Source of the DNA: a virus
DNA: 42,782 nt
Direction: 5' to 3' (one strand)
IMG/VR virus record: IMGVR_UViG_3300028773_000013
Coordinates: 1 to 42,782 of that record
Position 1 is the stretch's first letter. The number at the start of each line of letters is the position of its first letter. A program made the translations under genes and the position numbers. Under the pieces are notes generated by a model. That model did no database searches. It was not told the DNA's origin and saw only the letters and a list, made by a program, of their open reading frames with translations. Shown here one piece after another: positions 31,359-39,113 of the stretch.

Positions 31359-33250
31359 TTACTGCACCTCTGGAGTCGAACCTTCAATACCCAAAGGGTT
31401 GGCTTGTCCTGAGACTGCCTCACTCTGGCCGTTGTCCTTGAATGCCTCGCGCACGATGTCGCGCTTGATACGTCCTTGGGTGGCTTGATCTTCGAGTTGC
31501 TGTTTCTGTTGAAACTTCTGTGTATTGCTCTGTTGTGTAACAGCGGCTTTCGATGCATTCTGAGCGGCGGCTGACTGAGCCTGACGACGTTGCTGCATCT
31601 CTGGTGTGAGAGGCTTGATGATGTCGTTGGAGTTCTTCCACTCCGAGGCTTCGAGCCACATTTCGACAATCGGCTTGAAGTCAATGTACTCTCCGTTGAT
31701 ATCGGCCAGTGAAGACTGAATCTGCGGATTCTCAAGGATCTGAGTGATGAGTGTAAGCGACTGTGCCATCGTGCGCTTCGCGGCCAATGATGACCCGGCG
31801 AGGACTTCGTACGAAATACGGGCATCGTGGAACGCCTGCATGTCGACTGAAATTTCCTTACCAACCTCATCGCCGAGAATCGCCGTGATCTCAGAATCCG
31901 ATAGGAAGTTGAGAATCAAGTCGTCCAAGATGTAGAGAAATGGTTTGAAGACTTGCTCGATGAAGTTGTCAAGAGGACCATCTAAGCGTGTCGCGCTAGC
32001 ACCCGCGAGGGTAGCTGCGCCGCCTGCCGTACGGCCCATTGAACTACGAGGGCCTGCGGAAGAACCTTGCACGAGTGCTTGGTCTGCGCCGGATGTGCTC
32101 TCTGTTGCCGTGTTGCTCTCCGACAATGCCGTCCAAATATCTGCGGGAACCTTGGGGGTTTCCATCAGCTTGTAGGCTTTGTCGATATCCGTGTCGACGG
32201 TCAGGATCTTACCCAGGCCGGTGCGGATCATCTGCGTCGGCGAGTTAGTGTCGCGCTTGCGCAGGTAAATAGGATTAACGCCAAAAGACAAAATCTTGAG
32301 TATGGCGTTGATTGTTCCTTGGTCGACGCGCTGATTCTGTCCTACTAGCAAACCGAGGCCCATACCATAGAAAGCCTTTGGGCGATTCATCCAGTTTGAC
32401 GATAGGAACGGAATTTTCTTGAAACGATTAGCGCCAGCAAAGATCACATGCTTACGGTCAATGACCATAATCTTTCGGCCTTTGTCCCAGTACTCCAAGA
32501 CTTCCATCTTCTTGAACAACAGGTCGGGGGTTACCTCGATGTTGATCTCTTCCGAGTGGTGAACGATACCCTTCGCGTACTGCGCGGTATCACTCTCAAT
32601 CGGGGCGGCTACGTTAGTGCTATAACCTTGCATCCACCAACTCTTGAGTTCTTCCTCGCTTAGAGGTAGTTCCCAACCGACGAGCTCGGGGTGGCCTTTC
32701 GGCAGCTCCGATAGAGCTTGACGGATGTTGTTGAGTGCGTAAAAGTCCATGTAGCGAACGTCGATCACGTAGTCAGCGGTGCGGATGTCTCCGACGCTCG
32801 TCTTAGGGTCGACCAGCACCGTGTTCAGCGGACGGCTCTCGAAGAACGGTCGCGGCACAGTGCGTACTTCTTTGGTTATGACTGGTAGTGTGTCCAGAGG
32901 GATCGTGATCTTCTCTGAGGTACTTGGATCGCTTCCGCTCGTGATGGTCGCGCTCGTAGCGGTACGCTTAGAGCTGACGATCTCCTTAAAGTCGATACCC
33001 CATTTCCATATGCCGGTGCCAAGCAGGGTCATCTGCTCTAAACCCCATTTGGTCTGGGTCTTGAACCCACACTCGTCAAGCAAGTAAGAGAACAGAGCAG
33101 TCTTTGCGTCTACGGTTTCTTGCGTGGTGCCTGGGCGCGGACGGAGGAGCATGGGCGGATCTTGGTAGAACAGACCCTTGTACAACTGAGGTACGATTGC
33201 GGAACAAACTTTAGCTACGGTGAAGCGCTGCACGTTCGGTTCTAACACAT
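31359..33250 (-). CDS. Portal protein, exon 2 (most of the protein)
   Basis: The segment codes for about 630 residues that begin, in the joined frame, YVLEPNVQRFTVAKVCSAIV then PQLYKGLFYQDPPMLLRPRP. It includes TVDTDIDKAYKLMETPKVPA then DIWTALSESNTATESTSGAD and a Gln-rich C-terminus (KAAVTQQSNTQKFQQKQQLE). This is the usual look of portal proteins of short-tailed phages, which form the DNA channel and bind terminase. It cannot start on its own: the GTG at 33248 has no ribosome-binding site and lies inside the intron/exon junction. Joined to exon 1 it gives a 704-residue protein. The position after terminase fits. Confidence 0.85.
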
Positions 33251-33473
33251 CAATATGTTATCGGCTTGCGCCGAGATAGGGCATTTCTGCCTACCTCTGC
33301 ATGTTTTTATTCCATGCAGGTCGGACTATCGCTTCACCCTAAAGGGTGTCGTCTCACTTAGTCTCTCACGCTGCTGAAGTTATCAGCTTGCGCCCTGTTA
33401 GCCATTTCAGCTTCCAAGTCAATCAGAGTCGATTCGCACTCTCGAATTTCGGCGAGGTGCCCCATGTATGTCT
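33251..33473 (-). ncRNA. Group I self-splicing intron in the portal gene, 223 nt, without ORF for an endonuclease
   Basis: Removing these bases joins exon 1 (ending ENT plus a T) to AT-GTG-TTA and gives ENTYVLEPN in one frame. The last exon base is U and pairs with G in CCUA/UGGG (P1). Intron bases ACAUACAU, next to the guide, pair with the first bases of exon 2 (AUGUGU), a P10. The intron ends in G. GACUA (33359-33363) and UAGUC (33324-33328) form P7; CACCC/GGGUG (33335-33348) forms P8; AAGCGAUAGUCC is the typical P7 region. CUGCAUG/CAUGCAG (P9), GGCA-GAAA-UGCC and UCGGC-GCAA-GCCGA end in GNRA loops. GCUGAA/UUCAGC is a likely P4. P3 and P6 are tentative. Confidence 0.88.
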
Positions 33474-33696
33474 AGGTATTTTCGTACACACTCATCGGTC
33501 GCGGCGACTGGAACAGAAGGTCGGCATCACGCCAGAGCAAATTCCATTGCTTATCATTCACGAACTGAATAGATCTTGTTGCAGCTCCGACGACTAAGTT
33601 CAACTCCGCATTGGAGGTCTTTAGGTCCGAACCTTTACCATAATCGCTAGGGTTTAGTGTCCCTGTGACTGGCCCTTCTGATGTTATCTCACCCAC
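33474..33696 (-). CDS. Portal protein, exon 1 (N-terminal 74 residues)
   Basis: The exon starts at GTG 33696, six bases after AGGAGG; the ATG at 33700 is in another frame. It encodes GEITSEGPVTGTLNPSDYGK at the start and WNLLWRDADLLFQSPRPMSV then YENT at the end, a typical N-terminal portal segment that leads into FTVAKV in exon 2. Read without splicing it stops at TAG (33472) directly after YENT. The 5' splice site is after the U at 33474. The gene therefore makes a full portal only if the intron is removed. Confidence 0.8.
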
Positions 33697-33787
33697 TCAT
33701 AGCCTCCTGCCTTTTCTTGTAAGAGTTCAATTCACCCGCGTGCCTTCTGCACCACGTCTGGGCGTAGGAAAATGACGTGCCCGTCAT
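33689..33787 (-). CDS. Possible 32-aa peptide overlapping the portal start
   Basis: The frame MTGTSFSYAQTWCRRHAGEL then NSYKKRQEAMSG ends in TGA that overlaps the portal start by seven bases. It has no good ribosome-binding site. Its first codons form one arm of a perfect hairpin ATGACG-GGCA-CGTCAT (33772-33787), and another hairpin GCCGC/GCGGC precedes it. The region might instead be an RNA element that controls portal translation. Confidence 0.3.
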   Translation of the reverse strand: MTGTSFSYAQTWCRRHAGELNSYKKRQEAMSG

Positions 33788-33860
33788 GCCGCCATGAATT
33801 GCGGCGTCCGCTGGTTTGAACTCGAACTAACCAGTTTTTCCGCGAGTGAGTCAGTGCAGC

Positions 33861-33974
33861 TTATTTCTTTTTCTTGACATCTTTCTTCAAAACTTGTTTG
33901 AGAAGTTTGGCGTCGTTTTTGCCATCCTGTTTTGCGAAATCTTTCACTACCTTCTTAGCTAATGCCTTTGACAT
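33861..33974 (-). CDS. Very small Lys-rich protein, 37 aa
   Basis: The frame MSKALAKKVVKDFAKQDGKN then DAKLLKQVLKKDVKKKK starts 13 bases after the terminase stop, with AAGGGAAG before it. It is almost half lysine and would be highly basic. Such small basic proteins can bind DNA or help packaging. Its spacing between terminase and portal genes and its ribosome-binding site support it being real. Function unknown. Confidence 0.6.
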   Translation of the reverse strand: MSKALAKKVVKDFAKQDGKNDAKLLKQVLKKDVKKKK

Positions 33975-33986
33975 ACTCTTCCCTTT

Positions 33987-36035
33987 TTAGCCGAATAGAC
34001 CGGCGTCGGACAGTGGGTCTTTATCGCCACCGTCGTCGTCTCTGAACAACCGATTGTTCTGCACTTGGTAGGCAGTGGACGGGTTGTCGTCGTTTTGAAT
34101 TGCGTTGGCATTCAGATGAGCGTACTTGCCAACTCCATAGATCATGTCGTGCATCGCTTTCGACTTAGCGTCGGCGGCAAAGCTCATGTCTGTGTTGTCG
34201 ACGCGTTTTCCCATCTCTGCCCAACCCTCGAATACATCTACGAGGATGGAGAATGCAGATACGATGTCGTCGTGCTTATCTTCTGAGGTGCCGGTGAACT
34301 GTGTGAGCTCGTTCAGAATCTCATCGTATCCTTCGCAGGAGTTGAGGAGTTTCAAACGGTCGTCACCGAGCAGGCGGATGAAAGGCTTGGCCTTCATCTT
34401 CTTCGAGTTGGCTTTGCTTCCTAGTCCCAGGGAAACATATTCCACAGGAATGCTTATCTGAAGCTTGTCCATCTCGCGCTTGAGTTCGCGGCCCATCCAC
34501 TTCACGCCGACCGACTCCTCGATAGCGATTCGCTTAGGTTTCCACTTGGCAGCGGTGGCGGCGAGTACGGCAGGAAGCTCCACGTCGTTGAATCGTCCGC
34601 GTACCATGTTCAGCACGTAGAAGCGTCCGCCATAGATCAGAGCGGTAACGGCAACCGTGTAGTCTGCCCAACTCTTCGTAGAGTACGCGGTGTCGACGGC
34701 CATCACGACTACTCCCTGATGAGGGAGGTCATTGTGCTTGATCGTCGCGCCTACTAGTAGCTCACGAGGAATCTTTACCTTGTTGATCTTGCGCGGATTG
34801 TTGAGATACTTGATTGCGAAGTTGCCTTTACCTGCGTCCTGCTTCTCATACTTCTTGAGAAGTTCATACGGTAGGCGTGAGGGGAACCAAAGCTCCAGGT
34901 CATCTTTCTTCGCGATGTCATCAGTCTTACCGGCCTTGATCGCCTCGGGCGTTAGCCACCAGCATGCACGCAGGTAAGTCTTTACCATGACGGCGCTCTC
35001 AAACCGGCCACTCTCGACAGAACCGTGAATGTTCCCTTGAAGGCCCATCTCTTCCGCGAAAGTTTCTTCCTGTTTGATAGTTATGCCGTAGAAGTCATAC
35101 TCGTCGTACCACGTACCGATTACGTCAAAGAAACCGTAAGGGTGCATCATAGCTTTGTTGATGCTGATTTGGTCGTTGATCTTCGAGAGACGTTCTGGTG
35201 TCTGACTGTTTTCGTTTGTTACCACGTCGTCAAGCTTCAGGATTCCGAAGTGCTGACCGACGAGGGACTGCTCGATAGACGCGGCTTCTACGGTCGACTC
35301 TTTGTCGTTACCGCCAGCAGGCGTCTGAAATTTGAATTGGCTCCCGTCGTTAGGCTGAATGCAGTGCTCTGGGAAGAGCGTCTGAAACAAACTGGGTGTC
35401 CACTCATTAGTTTCTGCGTTAAGCATCATGCGAGGGACGAAGCCAGCTTTACCTGCTTTGCCGGGGGCGTTCACATCCTCTTCGAGAGTGAAGTGCTGCT
35501 TCAACTCACCTACAAAGTCTCCGGCCAGTTTGTACACACCGGTTAGGATTAGGATGGTAACAGCGGGGAAACATATTACCCATTGCACACAATCTGCGAT
35601 GTCGATACTTGACTTGAATCCGCCGCGTGGTACGAGCAGCAATCGTTCCTTCAAATCAGTGTACTGGTTAGCAAACATCTCGAAAGTAGCAAAGGTCGGA
35701 TTCTTCTGCGTGAAGAATTTGTTGCAAATGTCTTCGTGCGTTTTGATCGTGACTTGGTTGTATTTTTCCAAGACATGACAAAGGAAGTAAAGATTGGTTT
35801 GGCAAAGAAAACGGAGTTTTAAAAACTCAGTCTGATTCTCGGGGGTTACCGGCTCACCATTCTTCTCAAGCAAGTTCGTCCACGATTGCATTGCCTTCAC
35901 CTGTTGTGCAGGAGGCAAACGCAGAAACGAGACCTGGGCCATTGCCAGAATCTCGTCTTGTGTTTTATCGCGGAATTGGTAGTTCGGATCTAGGTAAGAC
36001 GACGCAGCAAGATCTCTGAGTTTAGCGAGATGCAT
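33987..36035 (-). CDS. terL: Terminase large subunit, 682 aa
   Basis: The N-terminal ATPase has a Walker A-like PRGGFKSS (residues about 136-143) and Walker B ILKLDD (265-270, D269/D270). The nuclease half has VVMAVDTAYS (D448), RIAIEES (E506/E507) and SEDKHDDIVSAFS (D589/D590), the acidic triad that binds metal in terminase nucleases. This enzyme drives DNA into the prohead and cuts the concatemer. The small subunit is not recognised in the window. A good GGGAGGG ribosome-binding site is upstream and the gene is followed by a small basic gene and the portal. Confidence 0.92.
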   Translation of the reverse strand: MHLAKLRDLAASSYLDPNYQFRDKTQDEILAMAQVSFLRLPPAQQVKAMQSWTNLLEKNGEPVTPENQTEFLKLRFLCQTNLYFLCHVLEKYNQVTIKTHEDICNKFFTQKNPTFATFEMFANQYTDLKERLLLVPRGGFKSSIDIADCVQWVICFPAVTILILTGVYKLAGDFVGELKQHFTLEEDVNAPGKAGKAGFVPRMMLNAETNEWTPSLFQTLFPEHCIQPNDGSQFKFQTPAGGNDKESTVEAASIEQSLVGQHFGILKLDDVVTNENSQTPERLSKINDQISINKAMMHPYGFFDVIGTWYDEYDFYGITIKQEETFAEEMGLQGNIHGSVESGRFESAVMVKTYLRACWWLTPEAIKAGKTDDIAKKDDLELWFPSRLPYELLKKYEKQDAGKGNFAIKYLNNPRKINKVKIPRELLVGATIKHNDLPHQGVVVMAVDTAYSTKSWADYTVAVTALIYGGRFYVLNMVRGRFNDVELPAVLAATAAKWKPKRIAIEESVGVKWMGRELKREMDKLQISIPVEYVSLGLGSKANSKKMKAKPFIRLLGDDRLKLLNSCEGYDEILNELTQFTGTSEDKHDDIVSAFSILVDVFEGWAEMGKRVDNTDMSFAADAKSKAMHDMIYGVGKYAHLNANAIQNDDNPSTAYQVQNNRLFRDDDGGDKDPLSDAGLFG

Positions 36036-36055
36036 GCGGTCGGCCCTCCCAAGCC

Positions 36056-36253
36056 TTAGTGTTTCCAGCCTTCCATCGTAGAGGCAAACTCGGCCATCTT
36101 TTTAAGGTGGGGGTTGCTACTGTTTTTGGCTTTGGCTAACTTGTCGGCGGGAATTTTCTCGCCCTCTTTAACACCGAGCGCACGATGCAATCCACCTTTA
36201 TTTAGGTGGATCAACGCGCGATGGTGACTTAAATGAATCGTATCTTCTGCCAT
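36056..36253 (-). CDS. Small hypothetical protein, 65 aa
   Basis: MAEDTIHLSHHRALIHLNKG with GLHRALGVKEGEKIPADKLA, then SNPHLKKMAEFASTMEGWKH. The ATG has GGAATG before it. The last part resembles a widespread small phage protein with the pattern GLH.ALGV.EG.KIP....A......NP....A.FA....G, whose role I do not know. An 8-bp inverted repeat ATCCACCT/AGGTGGAT lies in the coding sequence. It sits just before terminase in the operon. Confidence 0.65.
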   Translation of the reverse strand: MAEDTIHLSHHRALIHLNKGGLHRALGVKEGEKIPADKLAKAKNSSNPHLKKMAEFASTMEGWKH

Positions 36254-36255
36254 GA

Positions 36256-36594
36256 TTACATTCCAGGTGCGCCGGTCGGCGTCGGGCCAGAAGGCGCGGC
36301 GGCGGGTGCGGGGCTAGGGCTTGCGGTCATAGGTGCCGCTCCCTGCATTGTCGGATCAGCAGCTTCGCCAGGATTCGGCGTGCCTGCGTTTGCAGCCATG
36401 TGCGCCAGCATCTCATCATCGCCCTTGGTCGTATGCGTCTCGTCTGGGTGAGCTGAGTTGTGGTGGACATGTGTATGAATATGGCCGCCATTAGCGGACT
36501 TGCTGGTGATGATGTGCTTGATTTCTTTCTTCGGACCTTTATCGGAACCGCCCATTGACTTAGCGGCTGCGTCTGTCCACTTCTTATCTGCCAT
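36256..36594 (-). CDS. His-rich hypothetical protein, 112 aa
   Basis: After a basic start (MADKKWTDAAAKSMGGSDKG then PKKEIKHIITSK) the middle is GGHIHTHVHHNSAHPDETHT, with seven histidines in one stretch plus acidic residues, and then a Pro/Ala/Gly/Thr-rich C-terminus. The stretch could bind zinc, nickel or another metal. Similar His-rich head-module proteins occur next to terminase in related phages, but their job is unknown. Its ATG overlaps the stop of the upstream gene (TAATG), so it is translationally coupled. Confidence 0.65.
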   Translation of the reverse strand: MADKKWTDAAAKSMGGSDKGPKKEIKHIITSKSANGGHIHTHVHHNSAHPDETHTTKGDDEMLAHMAANAGTPNPGEAADPTMQGAAPMTASPSPAPAAAPSGPTPTGAPGM

Positions 36595-37097
36595 TATGAT
36601 GCCTTTCGTAGGTACTGATCGAACTCGCTCCAGTGGCTAGATGCGAAAGTTCGCATACCGATGCCAGGATCATACTGAGGGTAGAGCGTCTTGAATACGC
36701 GCTCTGAGTGATGAAAGTTACCTGCCAGTTCACCGATGCTTCGTAAGTAGAGCATGGCGGTCGTAGGACCGCGACTGTGGCCTTTATTGCACGCGATTAA
36801 GACCTTATCGCCTGCCGCCAACCTCGCGTCGATGTAATCGAGACCTTGTTTGACCATCTCTACAGGAATGAAGTGTGGGTCATGCGGATCAATAAAGTTC
36901 AACGCACGCCGGTTCAACTGGTCGACCGACAAGTAACTCGGTCCTTTCGGAGCACCTTGAGTTTCGTACCCAAGAGTCTCACGATGTCCACCCGGCCCTT
37001 CCTTCGCGCACCTAAGCACGCTCCAGTCAGGTTTATCTTTTACTTTTTCGTAATCATGATCGTCACCCACCCAAAGGCGCGGTATGATGTTTTCCAT
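36594..37097 (-). CDS. Dual-specificity/tyrosine phosphatase-like protein, 167 aa
   Basis: The central VLIACNKGHSRGPTTAMLYL matches the phosphatase P-loop C-x5-R-S/T (C103, R109, then GPTT). Upstream, IPRLWVGDDHDYEKV and DWSVLRCAKEG, and DYIDARLAAGDKVLIAC fit the strand-helix order of the cysteine-phosphatase fold. D72/D74 and a following loop may supply the general acid. The enzyme would remove phosphate from tyrosine, serine/threonine or another ester. It overlaps the glycosyltransferase by 35 nt. The ATG has GGGAG before it. Its substrate is unknown. Confidence 0.75.
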   Translation of the reverse strand: MENIIPRLWVGDDHDYEKVKDKPDWSVLRCAKEGPGGHRETLGYETQGAPKGPSYLSVDQLNRRALNFIDPHDPHFIPVEMVKQGLDYIDARLAAGDKVLIACNKGHSRGPTTAMLYLRSIGELAGNFHHSERVFKTLYPQYDPGIGMRTFASSHWSEFDQYLRKAS

Positions 37098-37761
37098 AAT
37101 ACTCCCGCATCTGCTCAGGTGTTAGCGCATGAAGTATTGTGTACCTATGGTCGCTGTATAAAAGGCCATCTTCAATGTACTGAAGTCGGGTAGATTCAGG
37201 TGCTCTTTGGTAATAGTAGCTCGGATCGAACTGAAGCTTTACATTCTGCCTAGCTAAAGCAAGCCCGGCCCATCGGTCCTCTGCCCAATCTTGCGATCCT
37301 GTTGGAGTTGAGGCTAGTATTTCCATCGCCGACTTATCGAGCCAGTAGCAGCCGCCAAAGGCGTATGCTTCTTGAGGAGAGTACCCACCACCCACGTATG
37401 AGCCGGTGGTAAATCCCTTGCTGGCCGTCATGCGATCCCAATGAACGAAGATATCATCATCTATTTTTAGGATACGGTCGTAGCCGTTTTCCAAAGCCCA
37501 GCGAACTAATGCTTTAGTTTTTTGGTTAGAAGTGTAGTATCCATCAGGACATTTCAGGAAGACTTCATCAGGTAAAGGTTCTTTGCTTATACCTTTAGGT
37601 AAATCACCGTAGAAGAACTTATAATCTACGGTTACATCTTTGATCCATGTGTCGCGTATAGCTGGCACCCGGTCGACTACCGGGTGCTTCAGCCAGTTCT
37701 GCATCATGTCGTGTTGGTAGTCGTATTTATGACATGTATAGATTGCGACGAGCGTTTTCAT
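37063..37761 (-). CDS. Glycosyltransferase, GT31/galactosyltransferase-like, 232 aa
   Basis: The protein begins MKTLVAIYTCHKYDYQHDMM, followed by WLKHPVVDRVPAIRDTWIKD then VTVDYKFFYG; RDTWIKD recalls the R-x-x-W-x part of beta-1,3-galactosyltransferases. KIDDDIFVHW (DDD at 101-103) is the metal-binding DxD motif, and GGGYSPQEAYAFGGCYWLDK then SAMEIL, TGSQDWAEDRWAGLAL (ED pair) fit that family's later motifs. Such enzymes add sugars to proteins, lipids or DNA. It could modify virion proteins, DNA or the host surface. The ATG overlaps the preceding gene's TGA (TGAGATG). Confidence 0.75.
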   Translation of the reverse strand: MKTLVAIYTCHKYDYQHDMMQNWLKHPVVDRVPAIRDTWIKDVTVDYKFFYGDLPKGISKEPLPDEVFLKCPDGYYTSNQKTKALVRWALENGYDRILKIDDDIFVHWDRMTASKGFTTGSYVGGGYSPQEAYAFGGCYWLDKSAMEILASTPTGSQDWAEDRWAGLALARQNVKLQFDPSYYYQRAPESTRLQYIEDGLLYSDHRYTILHALTPEQMREYYGKHHTAPLGG

Positions 37762-37762
37762 C

Positions 37763-38137
37763 TCAGAAGGTCAAGATGCCGACTGCCGGAAAGACGCCGG
37801 TAAAGCCGATTGCAGGAGTGACCGTAATATCATAGCCCGATACAGCAACACTGGAAAAGTTACCTCCGCTACCTGGAGTACCTGTGGCTAATGCGAATGT
37901 AGGTGAGCCGCTTGTAGCGGTGAACTCACCGAGAAAGGCTCCTGTTGGCGGTGTCTTCACGATATCGAATCTAGGCGATACTGCCTGACTGAGCGGGTTG
38001 GAGCCTGTGGAGCTAGGGGTCAATGGGTCTACTGAAAACAAGTATATCGGGTCTGTAAGCAAGCTTACGGTGACTGGATCGGTGGTGCCGTCACCCACTA
38101 CAAAGAATGAAAAACCGACTGCAATGCTTCCTGCCAT
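37763..38137 (-). CDS. Small beta-rich hypothetical structural protein, 124 aa
   Basis: The protein is Thr, Ser, Gly, Pro and Phe rich: MAGSIAVGFSFFVVGDGTTD, SPRFDIVKTPPTGAFLGEFT and TPAIGFTGVFPAVGILTF. It looks like a beta-sandwich; its composition resembles the Ig-like protein encoded upstream at 38257-38613. Both might decorate the head. AAGGAGAAATAA precedes the ATG. tRNA-Pro lies between it and that gene. No known family is assigned. Confidence 0.55.
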   Translation of the reverse strand: MAGSIAVGFSFFVVGDGTTDPVTVSLLTDPIYLFSVDPLTPSSTGSNPLSQAVSPRFDIVKTPPTGAFLGEFTATSGSPTFALATGTPGSGGNFSSVAVSGYDITVTPAIGFTGVFPAVGILTF

Positions 38138-38174
38138 TTATTTCTCCTTGGTATTACTTTTTACTTTCAGTCTA

Positions 38175-38251
38175 TGGTCTGGGTGGTTCGATTTGAACGA
38201 ACGGCCTTCCGATTCCAGATCGGAAGCTCTACCAGACTGAGCTACACCCAT
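38175..38251 (-). tRNA. tRNA-Pro (UGG anticodon)
   Basis: The minus strand folds as a 77-nt tRNA: an acceptor ATGGGTG/CACCCAG with an A-G mismatch at the first pair, D-stem GCTC/GAGC, anticodon arm TCCGA-TCTGGAA-TCGGA (anticodon TGG), T-arm GTTCG-TTCAAAT-CGAAC and ACCA at the end. The terminal CCA is encoded. The first pair of bacterial tRNA-Pro is normally C-G, so the A-G here is unusual. The gene lies between two Ig-like-type protein genes. Confidence 0.85.
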
Positions 38252-38256
38252 GCGGG

Positions 38257-38613
38257 TTAGCTCGGGGTAACTGTGACGAAGTTGAACTCAAGGCCGACAG
38301 TGCGCGCGCCGGAAGGTGCGACAGTGATAGTGAGGGTGGCCACGGCGGTGAAGCTACCGGTGGTGCCATCGGGATCGACCACAGTAGCGGTGACGGTCAA
38401 GGTGTCGGTAAAGGTACCAACAGTTGTAATGGTCGGCGTAAACACTGCCGAACCATCGCTGGCGGTAGCTAGACTACCAAGAGTCTCGTCGGAAAGCGTG
38501 TAAACGATATTCGATACCGTCGCGCCTTCGGTAATTGCTCCCGAAGCCTGGACCGGATCAATCGTAATGTCTAGCTGCTGAAGATTGGTAAGGCTTACTG
38601 TCTGATTTGCCAT
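38257..38613 (-). CDS. Ig-like head protein candidate, 118 aa
   Basis: The sequence DPVQASGAITEGATVSNIVY, LGSLATASDGSAVFTPTITT and FTDTLTVTATVVDPDGTTGS then FTAVATLTITV has strand-turn repeats like an Ig-like fold (TLTVTAT, ATLTITV). Such domains appear on many phage surfaces. AGGATAAAATCAA precedes the ATG, and the gene overlaps the upstream 55-residue membrane protein gene by 56 nt in another frame. It ends just before tRNA-Pro. Confidence 0.6.
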   Translation of the reverse strand: MANQTVSLTNLQQLDITIDPVQASGAITEGATVSNIVYTLSDETLGSLATASDGSAVFTPTITTVGTFTDTLTVTATVVDPDGTTGSFTAVATLTITVAPSGARTVGLEFNFVTVTPS

Positions 38614-38725
38614 TTGATTTTATCCTAAAGCGTATCTCAATACGCGCGGTGCGCTGTGTCTTGTAGCTGTAAAGAGCTATGCCCAAGATCACTAGTAGCG
38701 CGATAATTACAGCGGTGATGAACAT
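38558..38725 (-). CDS. Single-pass small membrane protein, 55 aa
   Basis: The start ATG overlaps the TAA of the preceding gene (TAATG). The protein has an N-terminal membrane segment MFITAVIIALLVILGIALYS followed by a basic cytoplasmic-type tail YKTQRTARIEIRFRIKSNGK and SDSKPYQSSAARHYD. The coupling, the membrane span and the position make it likely to be real, although it overlaps the next gene by 56 nt. It could be a small holin-like or accessory protein. It was found by reading the gap. Confidence 0.6.
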   Translation of the reverse strand: MFITAVIIALLVILGIALYSYKTQRTARIEIRFRIKSNGKSDSKPYQSSAARHYD

Positions 38726-38874
38726 TACTCAGCCTGCGGTTGCGCTGCGTCCAACTCGTCTTTACCGTATTTCTCTTCGAACTCTTTCGCACTGAGAAAT
38801 GCACGGTCCCATGTTTTCTGATCGGTATGATTACCGGCAGATGGGCAAGTGAAAGTGCGGTATTGATAAAGCAT
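38725..38874 (-). CDS. Small hypothetical protein, 49 aa
   Basis: ATG 38874 (MLYQYRTFTCPSAGNHTDQK) has a perfect AGGAGG five bases upstream; the frame is open for 27 more codons but that part is the end of another gene's frame. The protein ends AKEFEEKYGKDELDAAQPQA then E. One Cys and one His may bind metal, but there is no clear motif. The stop codon is shared with the start of the next small membrane protein (TAATG). Confidence 0.6.
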   Translation of the reverse strand: MLYQYRTFTCPSAGNHTDQKTWDRAFLSAKEFEEKYGKDELDAAQPQAE

Positions 38875-38885
38875 GATCGCTCCTC

Positions 38886-39113
38886 CTACAGAGTGACTAG
38901 CGGCTGGACAGCGAGTTCGGCCTCTTTGGCTTTCGCCTGGGCACGCTCGTTGCAAAGATTGATGAAGTTGTTTAGGACCACATTGGCGAAGTCAGTCGCA
39001 AATTGTAAACTGGTATCGTTGAGAAACACAGCGAGTCCATTCTGCGTATAGACTTTCGAAAAGCCAATTGTATCCTTAAAGGTTACACTAAGCGGGATTT
39101 GCGGCTGCGACAT
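38886..39113 (-). CDS. Hypothetical protein, 75 aa
   Basis: I chose ATG 39113 (MSQPQIPLSVTFKDTIGFSK), preceded by AAGAGGAACGAGA. The remaining part has KVYTQNGLAVFLNDTSLQFA then TDFANVVLNNFINLCNERAQ. It may form a small beta-helix domain. It overlaps the previous gene by 26 nt. Neighbouring JAMM and short genes suggest it belongs to an accessory cluster, but no function is recognised. Confidence 0.55.
   Translation of the reverse strand: MSQPQIPLSVTFKDTIGFSKVYTQNGLAVFLNDTSLQFATDFANVVLNNFINLCNERAQAKAKEAELAVQPLVTL

Noticed and set aside
31359-33696. Portal disrupted by a simple frameshift or pseudogene
   Set aside because: The halves are separated by 223 nt that carry complete group I core features and exact splice-site pairings, and the joined frame is intact.
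33794-33840. tRNA-like GTTCGAGTTC sequence upstream of the portal
   Set aside because: It is part of a simple hairpin CTGGTT/AACCAG; no acceptor, D or anticodon arms were found.
36190-36211. Strong hairpin ATCCACCT/AGGTGGAT as a terminator
   Set aside because: It lies inside the coding sequence of the 65-aa gene and has no U-run.
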